The position numbers were made by a program, and so were the translations under genes. Positions 1 through 11,032 of a DNA stretch of 64,000 nt are shown piece after piece; position 1 is the stretch's first letter; every line of letters starts with the position of its first letter. The DNA is from Dipteronia dyeriana (taxonomy: Eukaryota; Streptophyta; Magnoliopsida; Sapindales; Sapindaceae): contig CM065298.1 in NCBI GenBank assembly GCA_032871835.1, positions 109,495,476 to 109,559,475 on the forward strand. Reading direction: 5' to 3'. The notes beneath the pieces were generated by a model. That model saw nothing but the letters and a program-made list of their open reading frames with translations, ran no database searches and was not told where the DNA came from.

Positions 1-1300
1 TCGCTCCTCCATCAGTGGCTCCCGCTACAGTTGCTGCTTTCCCAACTACATTACCTTCTCCTTCCGCTGATCCAACTGCAACCCGGGTAACTTAGGCTCT
101 AGGGGATCCCGAAGCTGGTATTCCCGAGATTCCCTCTTCTCGCCCCCACCGTCAGCCGGGTTCGGTTAGCCAGGATAAGGTTTTAAAGCAGTTCGTTGCT
201 TAATGCCCGGGTGGCAGGCTCTCTAGGATGACTTCCATGCCCATGGATTTTTTGGTTACCAAAGGGTCTGCCCTTCTGGCCGAGGTAGTTATTGCTTTTA
301 TTTCCTGTGATTGTGATCTTTGACTACTTTTTAACCTTTGTCTCACGCTTTGTAGGCTTTCAAGTTCAATGTAACAATGGGCCACCAAGTATCCTTTCTC
401 TGGGATCGGGCAGCTAGGGCTGAAGCTGAGGCTGAGCGGGCCATGGGATTGCTGGTGTAAGCTCAATCCTTGGTCTGGGAGATGACTTCCAGCCAAAGGG
501 AAATGGAAACTTAACTGGCTGAGCTTCAGTGCGACCACGAGAGGCTGAAGCTATCTTTTGATCAGGAAACTCTTCGATCTAAACGATGAGCCGGCCAACA
601 GGATGACTGGAAGGAAGAAGCAAAGTAGCTAGATGTTGAGAATCATGCTCTTCAAGCCCTAGTTGTCATGCTTCAGGCTGATGTGGATTCCTCCTTCAGC
701 GAAGGATACTTCTACGCATCCTACCAAGTTGCTGAGGCCCTCCCCTCTCTTTTCGACCTGTCAATTATTGCTAACTGGGATAGAGAGGAGATACTGGCCA
801 AGGTCGTTGAGATTTCTCTCTCCCTGGGTGATGATCTTGATTCCTCTAAGGTGGCCAAAGTCTAGAAGCAACCAGCTGGGTCAGACCTTCTTCTTCCTCC
901 TCCTCCTTCTTCTCTTCCTCCTCATCTTCCTCCTGTTTTCCCAACATCAGGTCCCGAAGAATCCTCGATGGGGGTTTTATCCATGGTACTGGAAGGAGAT
1001 CTTGCAAAAGCCTGAGGTCCCTCTAAGGTGCCTTCTAGGGAAGAGCCATCAGGAGGGGAAATTATGCCAGAGTTAATGGCCAACCTTCTTGATGCAGCCA
1101 AACCTCCTGAGGTCATGGAAGAGGATCCAGCTGAGCATTAGGCAATCGAGGGGCATCCTCAAGAAGATGTGGCAGAGGCAGCTATCCGGGATGGGCGATC
1201 ACCCGGAGGAAGAGCAGAAGGCTAGGTTCATCCGAAAGGGGGAGAAGTTGGAGAAGACCGAGAGGATGCAGAAGCTTGAGTACACCTTCTTGTAGCTTGT
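1..1300 (+). pseudogene. Antisense extra ORF (aORF) of the Tat gypsy element, C-terminal part
   Basis: One plus-strand frame can be followed through in-frame stops. A Glu/Gln/Lys-rich, coiled-coil-like stretch (about 430-660) leads into an open segment at 668-865 containing SFSEGYFYASYQVAEALPSL. That is how the C-terminal half of plant 'putative gypsy-type transposon' proteins (the Transposase_28 kind) looks. Known Tat/Retand elements carry such a gene on the strand opposite gag-pol, upstream of the 3' LTR, which is where this lies. Several stops look like CAG or CGA codons turned into TAG or TGA, as expected from cytosine methylation decay. The N-terminal half is outside the window. Function in the element is unknown. 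Confidence 0.55.
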
Positions 1301-1699
1301 TCTGAATGCCCAGAAAGGGGGGTGGGTATCCCATATTTACTCATGCTTGATCATTATCATCATTATTTTTTGTAGCCCGGAACCGGGGGTTAGATTTCCT
1401 GTTTGATTGCTGTAGCCTTACCGAGGGATAGGCTCCCCAATTCATCAATGAAATTTAGCTTGCAGGTACTTGTTTCACTTTTGATTTCCATCTAGGTTCA
1501 GCCCCTATAGCAACCTGCCTTAGCCTTGGAAAAGTAACAAGATAGGAAAATTTCTTAAAAGTGAAAGCAAATAACTAGCTCAGGCTTTCTGACTCAACAG
1601 GGACTTGTAGCTCGATGATTTCAGTCGGTAGTCCCCTTGTTTACTCGTAGGCTAGTCCGTACCCAGAGTGAGGTATCAATGAGAATTACCTAGCCCTCT

Positions 1700-2107
1700 C
1701 CTAGGCTGGAGATTGGGATGGCTACCGCGCTCTTAAGCTTGAGTCCTTCTTGGGGGTTGTAACCCGTTCAAGGTATTAAGAGGGTTGTTCTTGCTATTAC
1801 CTGATCTCGAGATCTGGATGACAACTATGCTCTTATACTCAGACCCTTATTGGGGGTGGTTGCCCGACCAAGGCGTCAAGATGGCTATCTAGCTATTTCC
1901 TGGTCTCGAGATCTGGATGGCAACTATGCTCTTATACTCAGACCCTTCTTAGGAGTGGTAGCCCGACCAAGGCATCAGGAGGGCTATCTAGCTATTTCTT
2001 GGTCTCGAGATCTGTATGGAAACTATGCTCTTATACTTAGACCCTTCTTGGCAGGGGGTAGTGCCCGGCCGAGGCATCAGGGGTGGCGAGGGGGCTTCTC
2101 CGACTTA
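1700..2107 (+). repeat. 99-bp tandem repeat, about four copies
   Basis: The motif TCTCGAGATCTG recurs at 1805, 1904 and 2003, giving a 99-bp period. A more diverged unit starts near 1706. The period is 33 codons, so one frame stays open across 1850-2107 and gives a repetitive peptide that I do not regard as a gene. The position, between pol and the 3' LTR of a Tat element, is a known hotspot for tandem repeat growth. The last unit is cut at 2107 by the solo LTR. Positions 1300-1700 hold the rest of the element's untranslated region, with nothing else recognised. Confidence 0.85.
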
Positions 2108-3694
2108 TGATCGGTCTATTTCTATACATGTCTTAGGTCCCCATTTTATATTATTTGTGCTTTGTTCTTGGGTGAAATTATGAATTTTATGTGTTTCTTA
2201 AGCATGTGTATGTCACATTCCATTCAAGAGGTGTTGGATGTTATTTTGGAGAAAAAGAGCAAAAAGTTGATTTTTGGACCAGCGCAGAACAGTAATATTG
2301 CGAGGCCTATATCTTTCAGTTCCGATCTAATTGTGTGTCCTACTACCTATGGATTGAAATCTCTGGAAGTCTAGTTTCCGGTGCACTTTACGGATCTCAA
2401 TTCCGATATTCCTAGAGGACGTTACGTATAATTTAGTAACCAAATGTCAGTGCTGGATAGTCAACCGCGGGCCAGACCGCCGTCCAGGCATGAGATATAG
2501 CCAGCGGTCTACAAAGTGGTACTTGGCAGAGGAATTCCGCGGTCTGGACCGCGGTGACCTCCGGAGTGACCCAGACCCCGGTTTGACGGATTTTTGGTGG
2601 AAGACCACTCCGAATTGATCCAGAATTGTTCCAAAACTTTCCTAATCAAATTCTAATGATTTTAGAAGACCAAAACATGTTTGGAAAACTTCCAAAACTC
2701 AAATTATGAGTTAAATATCAAAAGAGGAAATTCAATTTAGGAAATGATTCTCATTCCTTGTTTCATTCTACTTTCCCGCTTGATGGATTTTCTAAACCTA
2801 AGAAGAATTAGTGGTTCACAAGGAAAAATCACCTATAAATACTTTCTATTCTTTGCAATTCAAAAGAGACAAGTCAAGGGAAGTCCCAAGCCACCAAGGG
2901 GGCCGTCCCCCACCACTCCATCACCATACACCTTCCATTCATCTTTACACATCGAATATTCAAAGACGAAGAAGAATAATTCATCATTGAAGACTTGAAG
3001 AACTCATTGATGGCCAAAATGGGTTTTATCTTTTCTTTCTCTTCTCTTATTTTCATAATGTGTAACTAACTCATATTAGGGAATCAATGTGAACCTCTAT
3101 GAATGCTCTTTGTTAGAATTGACTATATTTAATTAAATTAAGTTTTGATTCATTCAATTCATCCTATGTCTTAATTCTTTCTTCTTGTTAATGCATGATC
3201 ATACGTTGGCATGAATTTAGTGTTTTGATAATTTAATGATTGAGGTTGGAGTATTGATCTATACATGATCTTAATTAATATTCAATTGAATTGATAAAAC
3301 TGATCTTAGCATTGATCTATGCAAGTAGGTTTTGGTTCATTGTTCTTGTACTTAATGGGTTCTCGGTTGTAGTTTGCACCATTGATATATGGGTAAATTT
3401 TAATTGAGAACACTTGATTCATCCCAGGATCATACGGTAACAATCATACTTAAGATAAGAACGAACCCAATCTTATCAATTGCTTTCATAATTTTAATTT
3501 AATTTAGCTTTAGCCTTAAATCAAACTCAACAATCTTTTTGGTTACTTTTGATTTAGCGTTAAATAGAATTAGTTTTAATTGATAAATCTCTAGTCCTCG
3601 TGGGAACGACGATCCTTACTTGCCACTGTACGATATCTTCATGATTCGTGCTCTTACGAGTATTGTTTTTATAAACACGATTTACATCACATCA
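2108..3694 (+). mobile_element. Solo LTR of a gypsy element (1587 bp), 5-bp duplication ACTTA
   Basis: The sequence begins TGATCGGTC and ends CACATCA, flanked by ACTTA at 2103-2107 and 3695-3699. A TATA-like motif (CTATAAATAC, near 2833) fits a plus-oriented LTR promoter. No coding region lies between the ends, so this is one LTR left by LTR-LTR recombination. It shares its TGATCG start, TATA position and the block ATGTGTAACTAA with the LTRs at 13966 and 58315. GC-rich inverted motifs around CCGCGGTC occur near 2465-2565. Confidence 0.88.
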
Positions 3695-3865
3695 ACTTAC
3701 CCTTGGTCTTGGGACGATAATGTCGAATTTTCCATGTAGACCCAAATCATTATAGAACATATTTGAAGATGGAGAAAAAACAGACTTTATTGATAAAAAG
3801 AAAGGAGTAAATTATAGCTGGAAACTAAAAACTAGGTGGGGGTAGCTTGCTCATGAGTCCCCTGT

Positions 3866-4924
3866 TTAGGGGTAGAATTTTCTCAAGTGATCTGCATTCC
3901 ATGTATGATCGATAAGTCGTCCATTCATGTCTTCGAGCTTGTATGCCTCATTGCGAATCACAACTTTTACTAGGTACAACTCTTCCCAATTGGGCCCCAG
4001 GACCCCGTCCGACCTTTTCCTGGTATTCAACGTCACTTTCCTGAGAACTAGGTCCTCTTCCTTAAAGTTTCAGGCTTTAACTCTCCGGTTAAAGTATCTA
4101 GCAATCCTGCTCTAGTAAACTGCTACCTTCTTAGCTATTCGATCTTGTTTTTCTACCAGAAGATCTAAGCTAGCTCGGAGCTTACCTTCATTGCTCCCTG
4201 GTTCAAAATGTTGGACTCTAAAGGAGGTCAGTTTGTGCTCGATAGGAAGGACTGCTTCAACCCTAAAGGCTTGAGAATAAGGGGTTTCCCCGGTGGCTGT
4301 TCTCCTCGTGGTACAGTAAGCCCAAAGGACCTTGGGAAGCTCTTCGACCCATCGACCTTTTTTCTGCTGTAACTTTTTCTTCAACAGCCTCTTAATGGTT
4401 TTATTAGTGGATTCCACCAACCCGTTAGTCTGGGGGTGGGCTACCGAAGCGAACCGAAGTTTGATTCCCAAGCCTTCGCAAAAATCTTTAAATCGGCCAT
4501 TGTCAAACTAATTTTCGAGGTCTGCTATAATGGAAAGAGGGGTTCCGAACCTGTAAACTACATTAGTTTTGATGAACCTTGTTGTGTTTTCTTCTGATAT
4601 CTGGGAGAGCAGTCCGACTTTGACCCATCTTGTGAAATAATCAATTGCCACGATAACATGCTTGGCTTGACCAGGAGCAGTAGGAAGCGGTCCAATCAAG
4701 TCGACTCTCCACATAGCAAAAGGGTATGGCAAGTTAAGGGACGACAATCGCTCCGGGGGGAGGTGACTCAAGTTTGCGACCTTTTGGCATGCCTCGTAGG
4801 TTAGCACCAAGCTCTTTGCGTCTTGATGGATGGTTGGCCAATAATACCTCATGCGGAGTACCTGATATGCCAGAACCTCCCCACCAATGTGGTTTTCGCA
4901 TTCCCCGGAGTGAACCTCTCTCAA
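3866..4924 (-). pseudogene. Gypsy integrase domain (degenerate)
   Basis: The minus-strand frames give a zinc-binding region with a YYWP motif, then a catalytic core with WRVDLIGPL and IDYFTRW. The second catalytic Asp region is altered: ADLEN followed by a stop replaces the usual SDNG. The Glu region HPQTNGLVESTNKTIKRLL follows in a new segment. The C-terminal tail LGPNWEELY to WNADHLRKFYP ends at a TAA at 3866-3868, taken as the end of pol. The stop near 4510 and a shift near 4112 make it non-functional. 3700-3865 is 3' untranslated sequence. Confidence 0.85.
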
Positions 4925-5199
4925 TGCCTACTTGGCATCTTTAGGGTGTAAACATCAGAGTAGAGGAAGGGATCTTCCCCTTCTGTATAGGTGCCCATCC
5001 ACCAAACAATACCTGACCGAGAGCCTTTTGACTTTTCTAGCTTGGTCGTACTCCTCAGAAAGTTTCCCATCTTGTAAATAATCAGCTATTGGATCCATCC
5101 AGCATGGTTGTCGATCCAAGGTATAAGTTTCCTCACCTGCCACTGTACTAGGTAGGGGGATCACTTGAAGAGGGACCTTGCGGGGTAAGGTCTGGCCAC

Positions 5200-5596
5200 C
5201 ATTTGTAGCTATTTTGGCAAGGACGTCAGCTCTACGATTCTGTTGTCGAGGTACCTGCTCGATTTTGAATCCTTTAAACTTGCTCTTGAGTTGTTGAACC
5301 AGTTTCAGGTAAGCGATCATGTTATCCCTCTTTGCCTGATAATCCTCAGAGACTTGGTTGACTACGAGTGACGAGTCACTCTTAATATTCAGGTAATCAA
5401 CCCCGAGCTCTGTGGCTGCCCTTATTCCGGCCAGAAAGGCTTCGTACTCTGCCTCATTGTTAATGGCTTTAAATTCAAATCTGAAGCAGTGACATCACTC
5501 AGTTCCTTATGAGTTGATTAGAACTATGCCCGCTCCTCCCCCAGTTTTCCTAGAGGCTTCATCAGTGTAGAAGATCCATGACTTGCAACCTTCTGG
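5200..5596 (-). pseudogene. Archaeal-like second RNase H (aRNH) of the Tat element
   Basis: The minus strand reads WIFYTDEASRKTGGGAGIVL, then after two stops NNEAEYEAFLAGIRAATELG and IKSDSSLVVNQVSEDYQAKR. These carry the Asp, Glu and Asp of an RNase H active site in the form typical of the extra RNase H between the canonical RNase H and integrase in plant Tat elements. The adjoining frame 4955-5320 continues with a linker containing RRADVLAKIA. The stops show it is inactive. Presence of this domain is the strongest lineage marker here. Confidence 0.8.
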
Positions 5597-6980
5597 TCAA
5601 TTGACGGACCCTGGGACCTTATCAGGGGCTACGTCTGTTGATGCGGAGGTCGCTTGGCTAGGGGACATCGAGAGCTCTGCTACAAAGTCTGCTAGAGCCT
5701 GGGATTTAATTGTGGTCCTAGGCTGATACCTCAAATCAAACTGGGTGAGTTCCAGGGCCCATAAAACCAATCTTTCAAAAACATCTGTCTGTTGAAAAAA
5801 TTGACGGAGGGGTTGATCCGTCACCACTGCTATCGAATGAGCCTGGAAGTATGGTCGGAGCTTCCTCACCGAGGTTACTAAGGCATAAGTGAGCTTTTCT
5901 AAAAGGGTATAGTTCTTCTTGGGCTTGGTTAAAGCATGACTTACGTAGTAGATAGGCCGCTGGACCCTATCTCCACATTCCTTGACTAAAGCCTCGCTAA
6001 CCGTAGTTTCGAAAACGGCCAAGTAAATATGTAGCTCTTCTCCAGGGCTTGGCGTAACCAGTAGCGGAGGGCTTGGCAGGTATTTTTTCAATGCTTGAAA
6101 AGCTTGTTCACTCTCCTAGTCCCATTTCATGTTTCTTCCCTGCTTAATGGCTTTGAAAAAGGGGAGACACTTATCGGTGGACCTAGAAATGAACCTGTTG
6201 AGCGCTGTTACTTGCCCGGTCAAGGCATGAACCTGTTTAAGCGACTTGGGGGACTCTAGATCTGGGATAACCTTAATCTTTTTTGGGTTAGCTTCTATGC
6301 CTCTTTCATGGACCATGAAGCCCATAAACTTTCCCGCGATCACCCCAAAAGCGTATTTGGAGGGGTTCAATCTCATTTGGTTTTCCCTTAAGATCATGAA
6401 GGTTCTGTGAAGGTCGTCCAGATGGCCTTCAGAGGTTGATGACTTGGTGATCATGTCGTCGATGTATACCTCCATTGATTTTCCAATTCCGGTCTTGAAC
6501 AGCCGATTGACTAACAGTTGATATGTAGCTCCTGCGTTCTTAAGCCCGAAAGACATCACCTTGTAGCAATACAGACCCCGTCTGGTGATGAAATTGGTCT
6601 TTTCCTAGTCAGCGGGGTGCATCATAATTTGATTGTACCCCAAAAATGCGTCCATGAAGCTTAGGAGCTTGTTTCCAAATGTGGAGTCAACTAACTGATC
6701 AATTTTTGGTAGAGAGAAACTGTCTTTCGGGCATGCCCGGTTGAGGTCAGTATAATTGACGCACATGCACCATTTCCCATTCACCTTTGTAACCATGACC
6801 ACGTTGGCAATTCATTCGGGGTAACGTGCCACTCTGATGAAGCCCGTTTGGGTTAACTTGTCCACCTCTTCCTGGACCGTAACATTTCTTTCAGCGTTGA
6901 AATGGCACCTTTTTTTTAATAGGTTTGAAGGTCGGATCCATTGCTAATCGATGAGCAGCCAATGTCATCGAAATCCTAGG
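5597..6980 (-). pseudogene. Gypsy reverse transcriptase and RNase H (degenerate)
   Basis: The RT fingers and palm appear in order on the minus strand: MVMVTKVNGKWCMCVNYTDL, then FSLPKIDQLVD and FMDAFLGYNQI (6605-6802), then FGLKNAGATYQ and the catalytic VYIDDMITKS (6116-6559). The canonical gypsy RNase H follows at 5597-6091, with YYVSHALTKPKKNYTLLEK and VVTDQPLRQFF. Frames are separated by stops at about 6600 and 6110. Positions 6980-7200 hold the protease-to-RT linker. Confidence 0.88.
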
Positions 6981-7218
6981 CATCTCACCGTGACTCTAAG
7001 AAAAAAATGTCATTGAACTCTGCGAGGAGCCAGATCAAACCCTCTTTCACTCCCGACTCGAGGGTGGCTTCGATTTTGACGACCTTCGAGGGATCGCCCA
7101 CTCGGACAGGAATCTCTTCTAACTTATCCACTGGATGGCCGCTGGCCCATTCCCTTATCTGCTCCTCCCTGTCTGGCACTATGGGGTCGTCCTCAGGGCG
7201 ATTTGTGGGCCCTTTATC

Positions 7219-8109
7219 TCATAGGGTCAATACAAGGGTTCCCCTATCTTGGATCGTTGTCACATGGGCAAGTTGTTCTGCTAGAGCCGTTGGGTTGGCA
7301 AACACTGCGTTGCATATCTTGGTTGCTTGTTGATCACCCCAAACTTCCCCTACCTTATCTCCTACTGGGAACTTCAGGACGTTGTGGTAAATGGATACGA
7401 CCCCTTTCAAGGATGATAAAAACGGCCTCCCTAATATTGTATTGTAAGCCGATGAGGTATCCACCACCACGAAGTCTGTCATGATATTTTGCTGGAGAGG
7501 TGTGGCTCCAATGATCATTGGTAGGATTTTTGATCCCACGGGTATGATTGAGTCCCCAGTGAACCCATATAGCGGGGTAGTGCAACTATTGTAACACCAC
7601 TGTTTCAAGTTTAGCTTTTCCAACGTATTTTTAAATAGGATGTCGATGCTGCTACCTGTGTCGATGAGCACACGGTGTACCATGCAGTTGACAATATATA
7701 CCGTGATCATCATGGGATCATCATGAGGCTGCACGGTGTTGTAGACATCTGTTTTGGTGAAAATGATCTGTGATCGCTGGGAAGGGTTGGTCGGTCTCTG
7801 GTTGACCTTGAAGATATCCTGACCTTCGTCCATATGAGGGACTTTCCTTGCATGGTTTTTCCTGGAATTGTTGGAGGTGCCAGCCAGAATAGGCCCACCG
7901 TTGATGGTATGTATTATCTGGATTTGCTGCATCAGGTTCGCCTGATCCCCCTTTCTCTTCTCAGCGTGCTCGCGGATCTTGGCTTGTACTTCCCTTCCAG
8001 TCTGAATATTCTCCCTAACTTGCTGTAAGAATTCCACTAGACATCCAGCTCTTATCAAAGCCTCGATCTGATTCCGTAGGTTGTAGCACTCTGAAGTGTT
8101 GTGCCCCAC
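7219..8109 (-). pseudogene. Gypsy gag C-terminus and aspartic protease
   Basis: A 296-codon minus-strand frame begins in the nucleocapsid end (GHNTSECYNLRNQIEALI) and runs into an aspartic protease with VLIDTGSSIDILF as the active-site loop and TILGRPFL downstream. The His-Cys pairing at the start matches the zinc-knuckle-like end seen in Tat gag proteins. This is the longest intact stretch of the element. Shadow frames in the same interval are not genes. Confidence 0.85.
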
Positions 8110-8313
8110 GTCCTCGTGAAAGTCACAATATTTATAGCGATTTCCCTTATCATCGGGGCTTTCATGGGAGCAGGCTTCTGTAGCAAACCCTTGTCCCGAA
8201 TGACGAGATAGACTGTTTCATGGGATACATTTAAGGGGGCAATGATCATACCCCCTCTCATCTCGAGCTATTGGAGCCACTGTCCTGGGAGGAGGTGAAG
8301 CTTGCGGAGGAGT

Positions 8314-9603
8314 TCATTTTTCTGAATATCTTTTCGATCTGGGTTGAGAAATAGGAAAGTGATATGTCGACCTATTGGGGGATTTGTTCTGGCTTTTCTG
8401 AGCTTGCTCGGGTTTGGGAGCTTCCTTCTTTTGTCGCTTTATGGCTCTCATGTCGTTGTGTTCCATCTTGACCTTAAACTGTTCGTCGACCTCAATCTGC
8501 TCTAGACCCCGATCATAGGCTTCTTGGTAGGTCTCTGGAGGTATCTTGGCAAAAGACCGGAAGAGCTTACCTGCCCACAGGTTCCTTCTGAAGTTGGTGA
8601 AGGTTTCTTTCTCAGTGAAGACCCCCATCTAGATGAATTCTTTGTGGAAACGCTCGACATAAGCTCCGAGGGTTTCCCCTCTCTCCTGGATCACGTACTG
8701 TAGATGGATTAGGTCCTTCAATCAAATCTTAACTCCCTGGAATTGTGAGCAAAAATTGGTCGATAACTTGGTGAAGGAATCCACACTGCCGGTAGGTAGC
8801 TTCCTAAACCAGGTCTTAGCATAATCCGTGAGGGTAGTGGGGAACATTCGACACAAAGCGACCTTGGTTGTGTTCTGGACCTCCATCTGTTGAACGAAGC
8901 TCTCTAAGTGGCTCAGGGGATCCTCAGTCCCAGAGAATCTGTCAGTTGACATTTTGAATTTAGACGGGAGCTCCACCTCCCGGATCCTTCTGGTGAAGGA
9001 AGCATTTATCTCACTTAGAGGGTCCTTTTTGTCCTCCTTGTACTTCCCTTTCTTCATCAGTTGGACCTCATTCTGAAGCTCTTCCAACTGGTCTCTCAGA
9101 TGTTTGCTCTCGGGTTTCCTTGAATTAATCTCAGTCTCCTCACTATCAGACCCTTTTGACGAACTGACGACCTCTACCTGGTTCCTTCTTCAGAGGGGGT
9201 CTGTCTGAGGGCTTTGCTGACTTTTTTTGTCCCTAACTTGGGCTTCCCTCCTTGAAGTCGTTGGGTGGAGAAACTCTCCCCGCTCTCAGGAAATGATGTT
9301 TGTCGCGGACTTAACTTGCCTGGGTGGGTAGTATGACAGCGCTTCAGGAATGGGGGGAATGAGCCCTAACCTATCCCGGATCGAAGGTGGGAGTCCAGTT
9401 CTATTACGAGCTGGCTCCAGAGAGGTACGTCTCAGGCGATCAAAGGCGGGTTGCCTAGCTCCGGGCCTGCTTGACTCCCCTCGATTGCAGAGGTTTGCTT
9501 GCTGGATAGTAATACCCTCAGCGAGCAGTTGAAGGCAGACGTTTTCCACGAAGGCCTCCGCTTGTTGGTCAAGCTCGACCTGGTTTCCTATAGGGGAATC
9601 CAA
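8314..9603 (-). pseudogene. Gypsy gag (degenerate)
   Basis: Three minus-strand pieces form one gag. 9286-9603 is a Pro/Arg-rich N-terminus starting MDSPIGNQVE. 8722-9087 is the retrotransposon gag domain, with FSGTEDPLSHLESF and WFRKLPTGSVDSFTKL. 8314-8628 holds the C-terminal helices, with FRRNLWAGKLFRSF and ETYQEAYDRG. Stops between the pieces and a shift near 8700 break it. The ATG at 9603 lies about 190 bp inside the primer-binding site, as expected for gag. Confidence 0.82.
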
Positions 9604-9793
9604 AGCCCGTACAGTGGCTGGCTGGTCTGGAACTTGGCTATGGAGCTCTGATTTTCTCCCTTTCTTCGGGACCTTTTATGTCGATGCAGCAAAAGGTTAT
9701 CCCGATGCGTCTGGATGTCCTTGGGAGGAGCGAAGCCTCATGACTCTTGTAAAACAATAAACTTGTGAATATAAAGATGGTGGTGTGAGAGTT

Positions 9794-9810
9794 TCCCACA
9801 GATGGTGCCA
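9794..9810 (-). other. Primer-binding site of the Tat element
   Basis: The minus-strand motif TGGCACCATCTGTGGGA begins five bases inside the LTR edge at 9816. It resembles the TGGCGCC-type primer-binding sites of plant gypsy elements and fixes both LTR boundary and direction of transcription. Which tRNA it matches was not determined. Confidence 0.65.
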
Positions 9811-9815
9811 GAAAG

Positions 9816-11032
9816 TGTTAACGGGAAATTTACTCAATATGTGAAATTCTGACTAACACCCTCGAGACCGCTACCATGGAGGTGGTGGACAGGGTCGGTA
9901 CTTTTGATACTTAACCTACTTAGATAAAAATGAATGTTTGTATAACAATAGCAAGTGGAGGCTTTATTATTGATTATTTGTGATATACAGGATTCTCTCT
10001 CCCATATGCTCACCGTCTCTCTAGACCGTAGAAAGATGGTAACATTTTGCTAGTCAAATAGTGGATATTACGGTGGCCGTGTTTTGTTTACAGAATTTAG
10101 GCCCCCTTTTCTTTCTGTTTGTCGATCTCTCCATTTGGTTATGTCGTCTCTCTTTTCTTTTCCCTTTGTTTTCTTCTCTCTCCTTCATTACCATGCTTGG
10201 CTCTACTTATGTTTGGTCCAAGTAGGTTTGAATTCACAGATATCCCACCACGATCCTATGAATTTGTTCCCCCCTTATCGAACGGGATCCTTTATTTAAA
10301 AGTTGTTTACTCCGAGTACATTACGAAAATGATGATACTGTTGACGAAGATAAGTTTGTTTCCTTCTTGGGATCAAACTCTTGACTTGCACGTAAATGTT
10401 GGTTATTACGTGGATATGATCTCGTGTGTAATCATGGCATGATTCTGCATGGAGGTCACTGGACTAGCTGCTCGTAGTCTTCATAGAGAGAGGTAGATCT
10501 ATGCTTTGGTTCTATTCTCGGAAGCTTGGAATGGACGTCTTGGTAGGCATTCCTGGGGGGTAACACGAATCTGATTAGCTTAGAGGCCCTCCTCCTCCTC
10601 ATATATAGCGGGGGGGAACAACGGGCTTCTAGAGAGGTTGGTAGGCTTCTCGTTCAGGCTATGAATTAAGTTTAACCTCTGAAAGTCTTAACCCGGAGGG
10701 GGCTTACTTTGCTTGTCGGACTTCTTTCGAATGTTTCTTAAGCTTGGCGACCCCCTAGCTTTCACCGGGTGGTTGAGGAGTTCAACCCCAGGAACCGAGG
10801 TTCCCAGATAGGTGGCCTCGAGAAGCCCAGATTCCAGTGTTCACGTGGGGGCTCGTCACGGTCGTGCCTAGCTTCTTCCCTGATAGTTTTGAAGCCTGGC
10901 GATCCCTCCACACTTCCGCGGGGTAGTTTTATGGTACATCCAGGGTTTCATGAATGTTAACTTCGTGCCTCGATTTGGGCTGGGAGAGTGGAAAATTTCT
11001 CTTTGACCCCTAGCTAAATTTTACTATTAACA
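9816..11032 (-). mobile_element. 5' LTR of the Tat element (1217 bp)
   Basis: Read on the plus strand it starts TGTTAACGGG and ends ACTATTAACA, giving the expected TG...CA ends with a short inverted TGTTAA/TTAACA. On the minus strand it is followed by the primer-binding site and gag. Short open frames inside it (for example 10084-10442) are low-complexity and not genes. The right edge meets LINE coding sequence directly. Confidence 0.75.

Larger units (their letters stand above)
1..11032 (-). mobile_element. Ty3/gypsy retrotransposon, Tat lineage, incomplete at left edge
   Basis: Read on the minus strand the order is 5' LTR (9816-11032), primer-binding site, gag, protease, reverse transcriptase, RNase H, a second RNase H, integrase (ending 3866), a tandem-repeat 3' region and an opposite-strand ORF running off the window. 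A second, archaeal-like RNase H and an antisense extra ORF between pol and the 3' LTR are known marks of the plant Tat lineage. The 3' LTR is outside the window. A solo LTR (2108-3694) is nested inside. All reading frames carry stops, so the copy is dead. The right LTR edge abuts LINE coding sequence at 11033, so the element probably inserted into that LINE; the target duplication cannot be checked without the left end. Confidence 0.82.

Noticed and set aside
1850..2110. 86-codon repetitive open frame
   Set aside because: It stays open only because the repeat period is 99 bp; there is no start context or known homologue.
10084..10960. Several open frames of 60-110 codons on the plus strand
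   Set aside because: They lie inside the 5' LTR of the Tat element, have low-complexity composition and match no known fold or motif.
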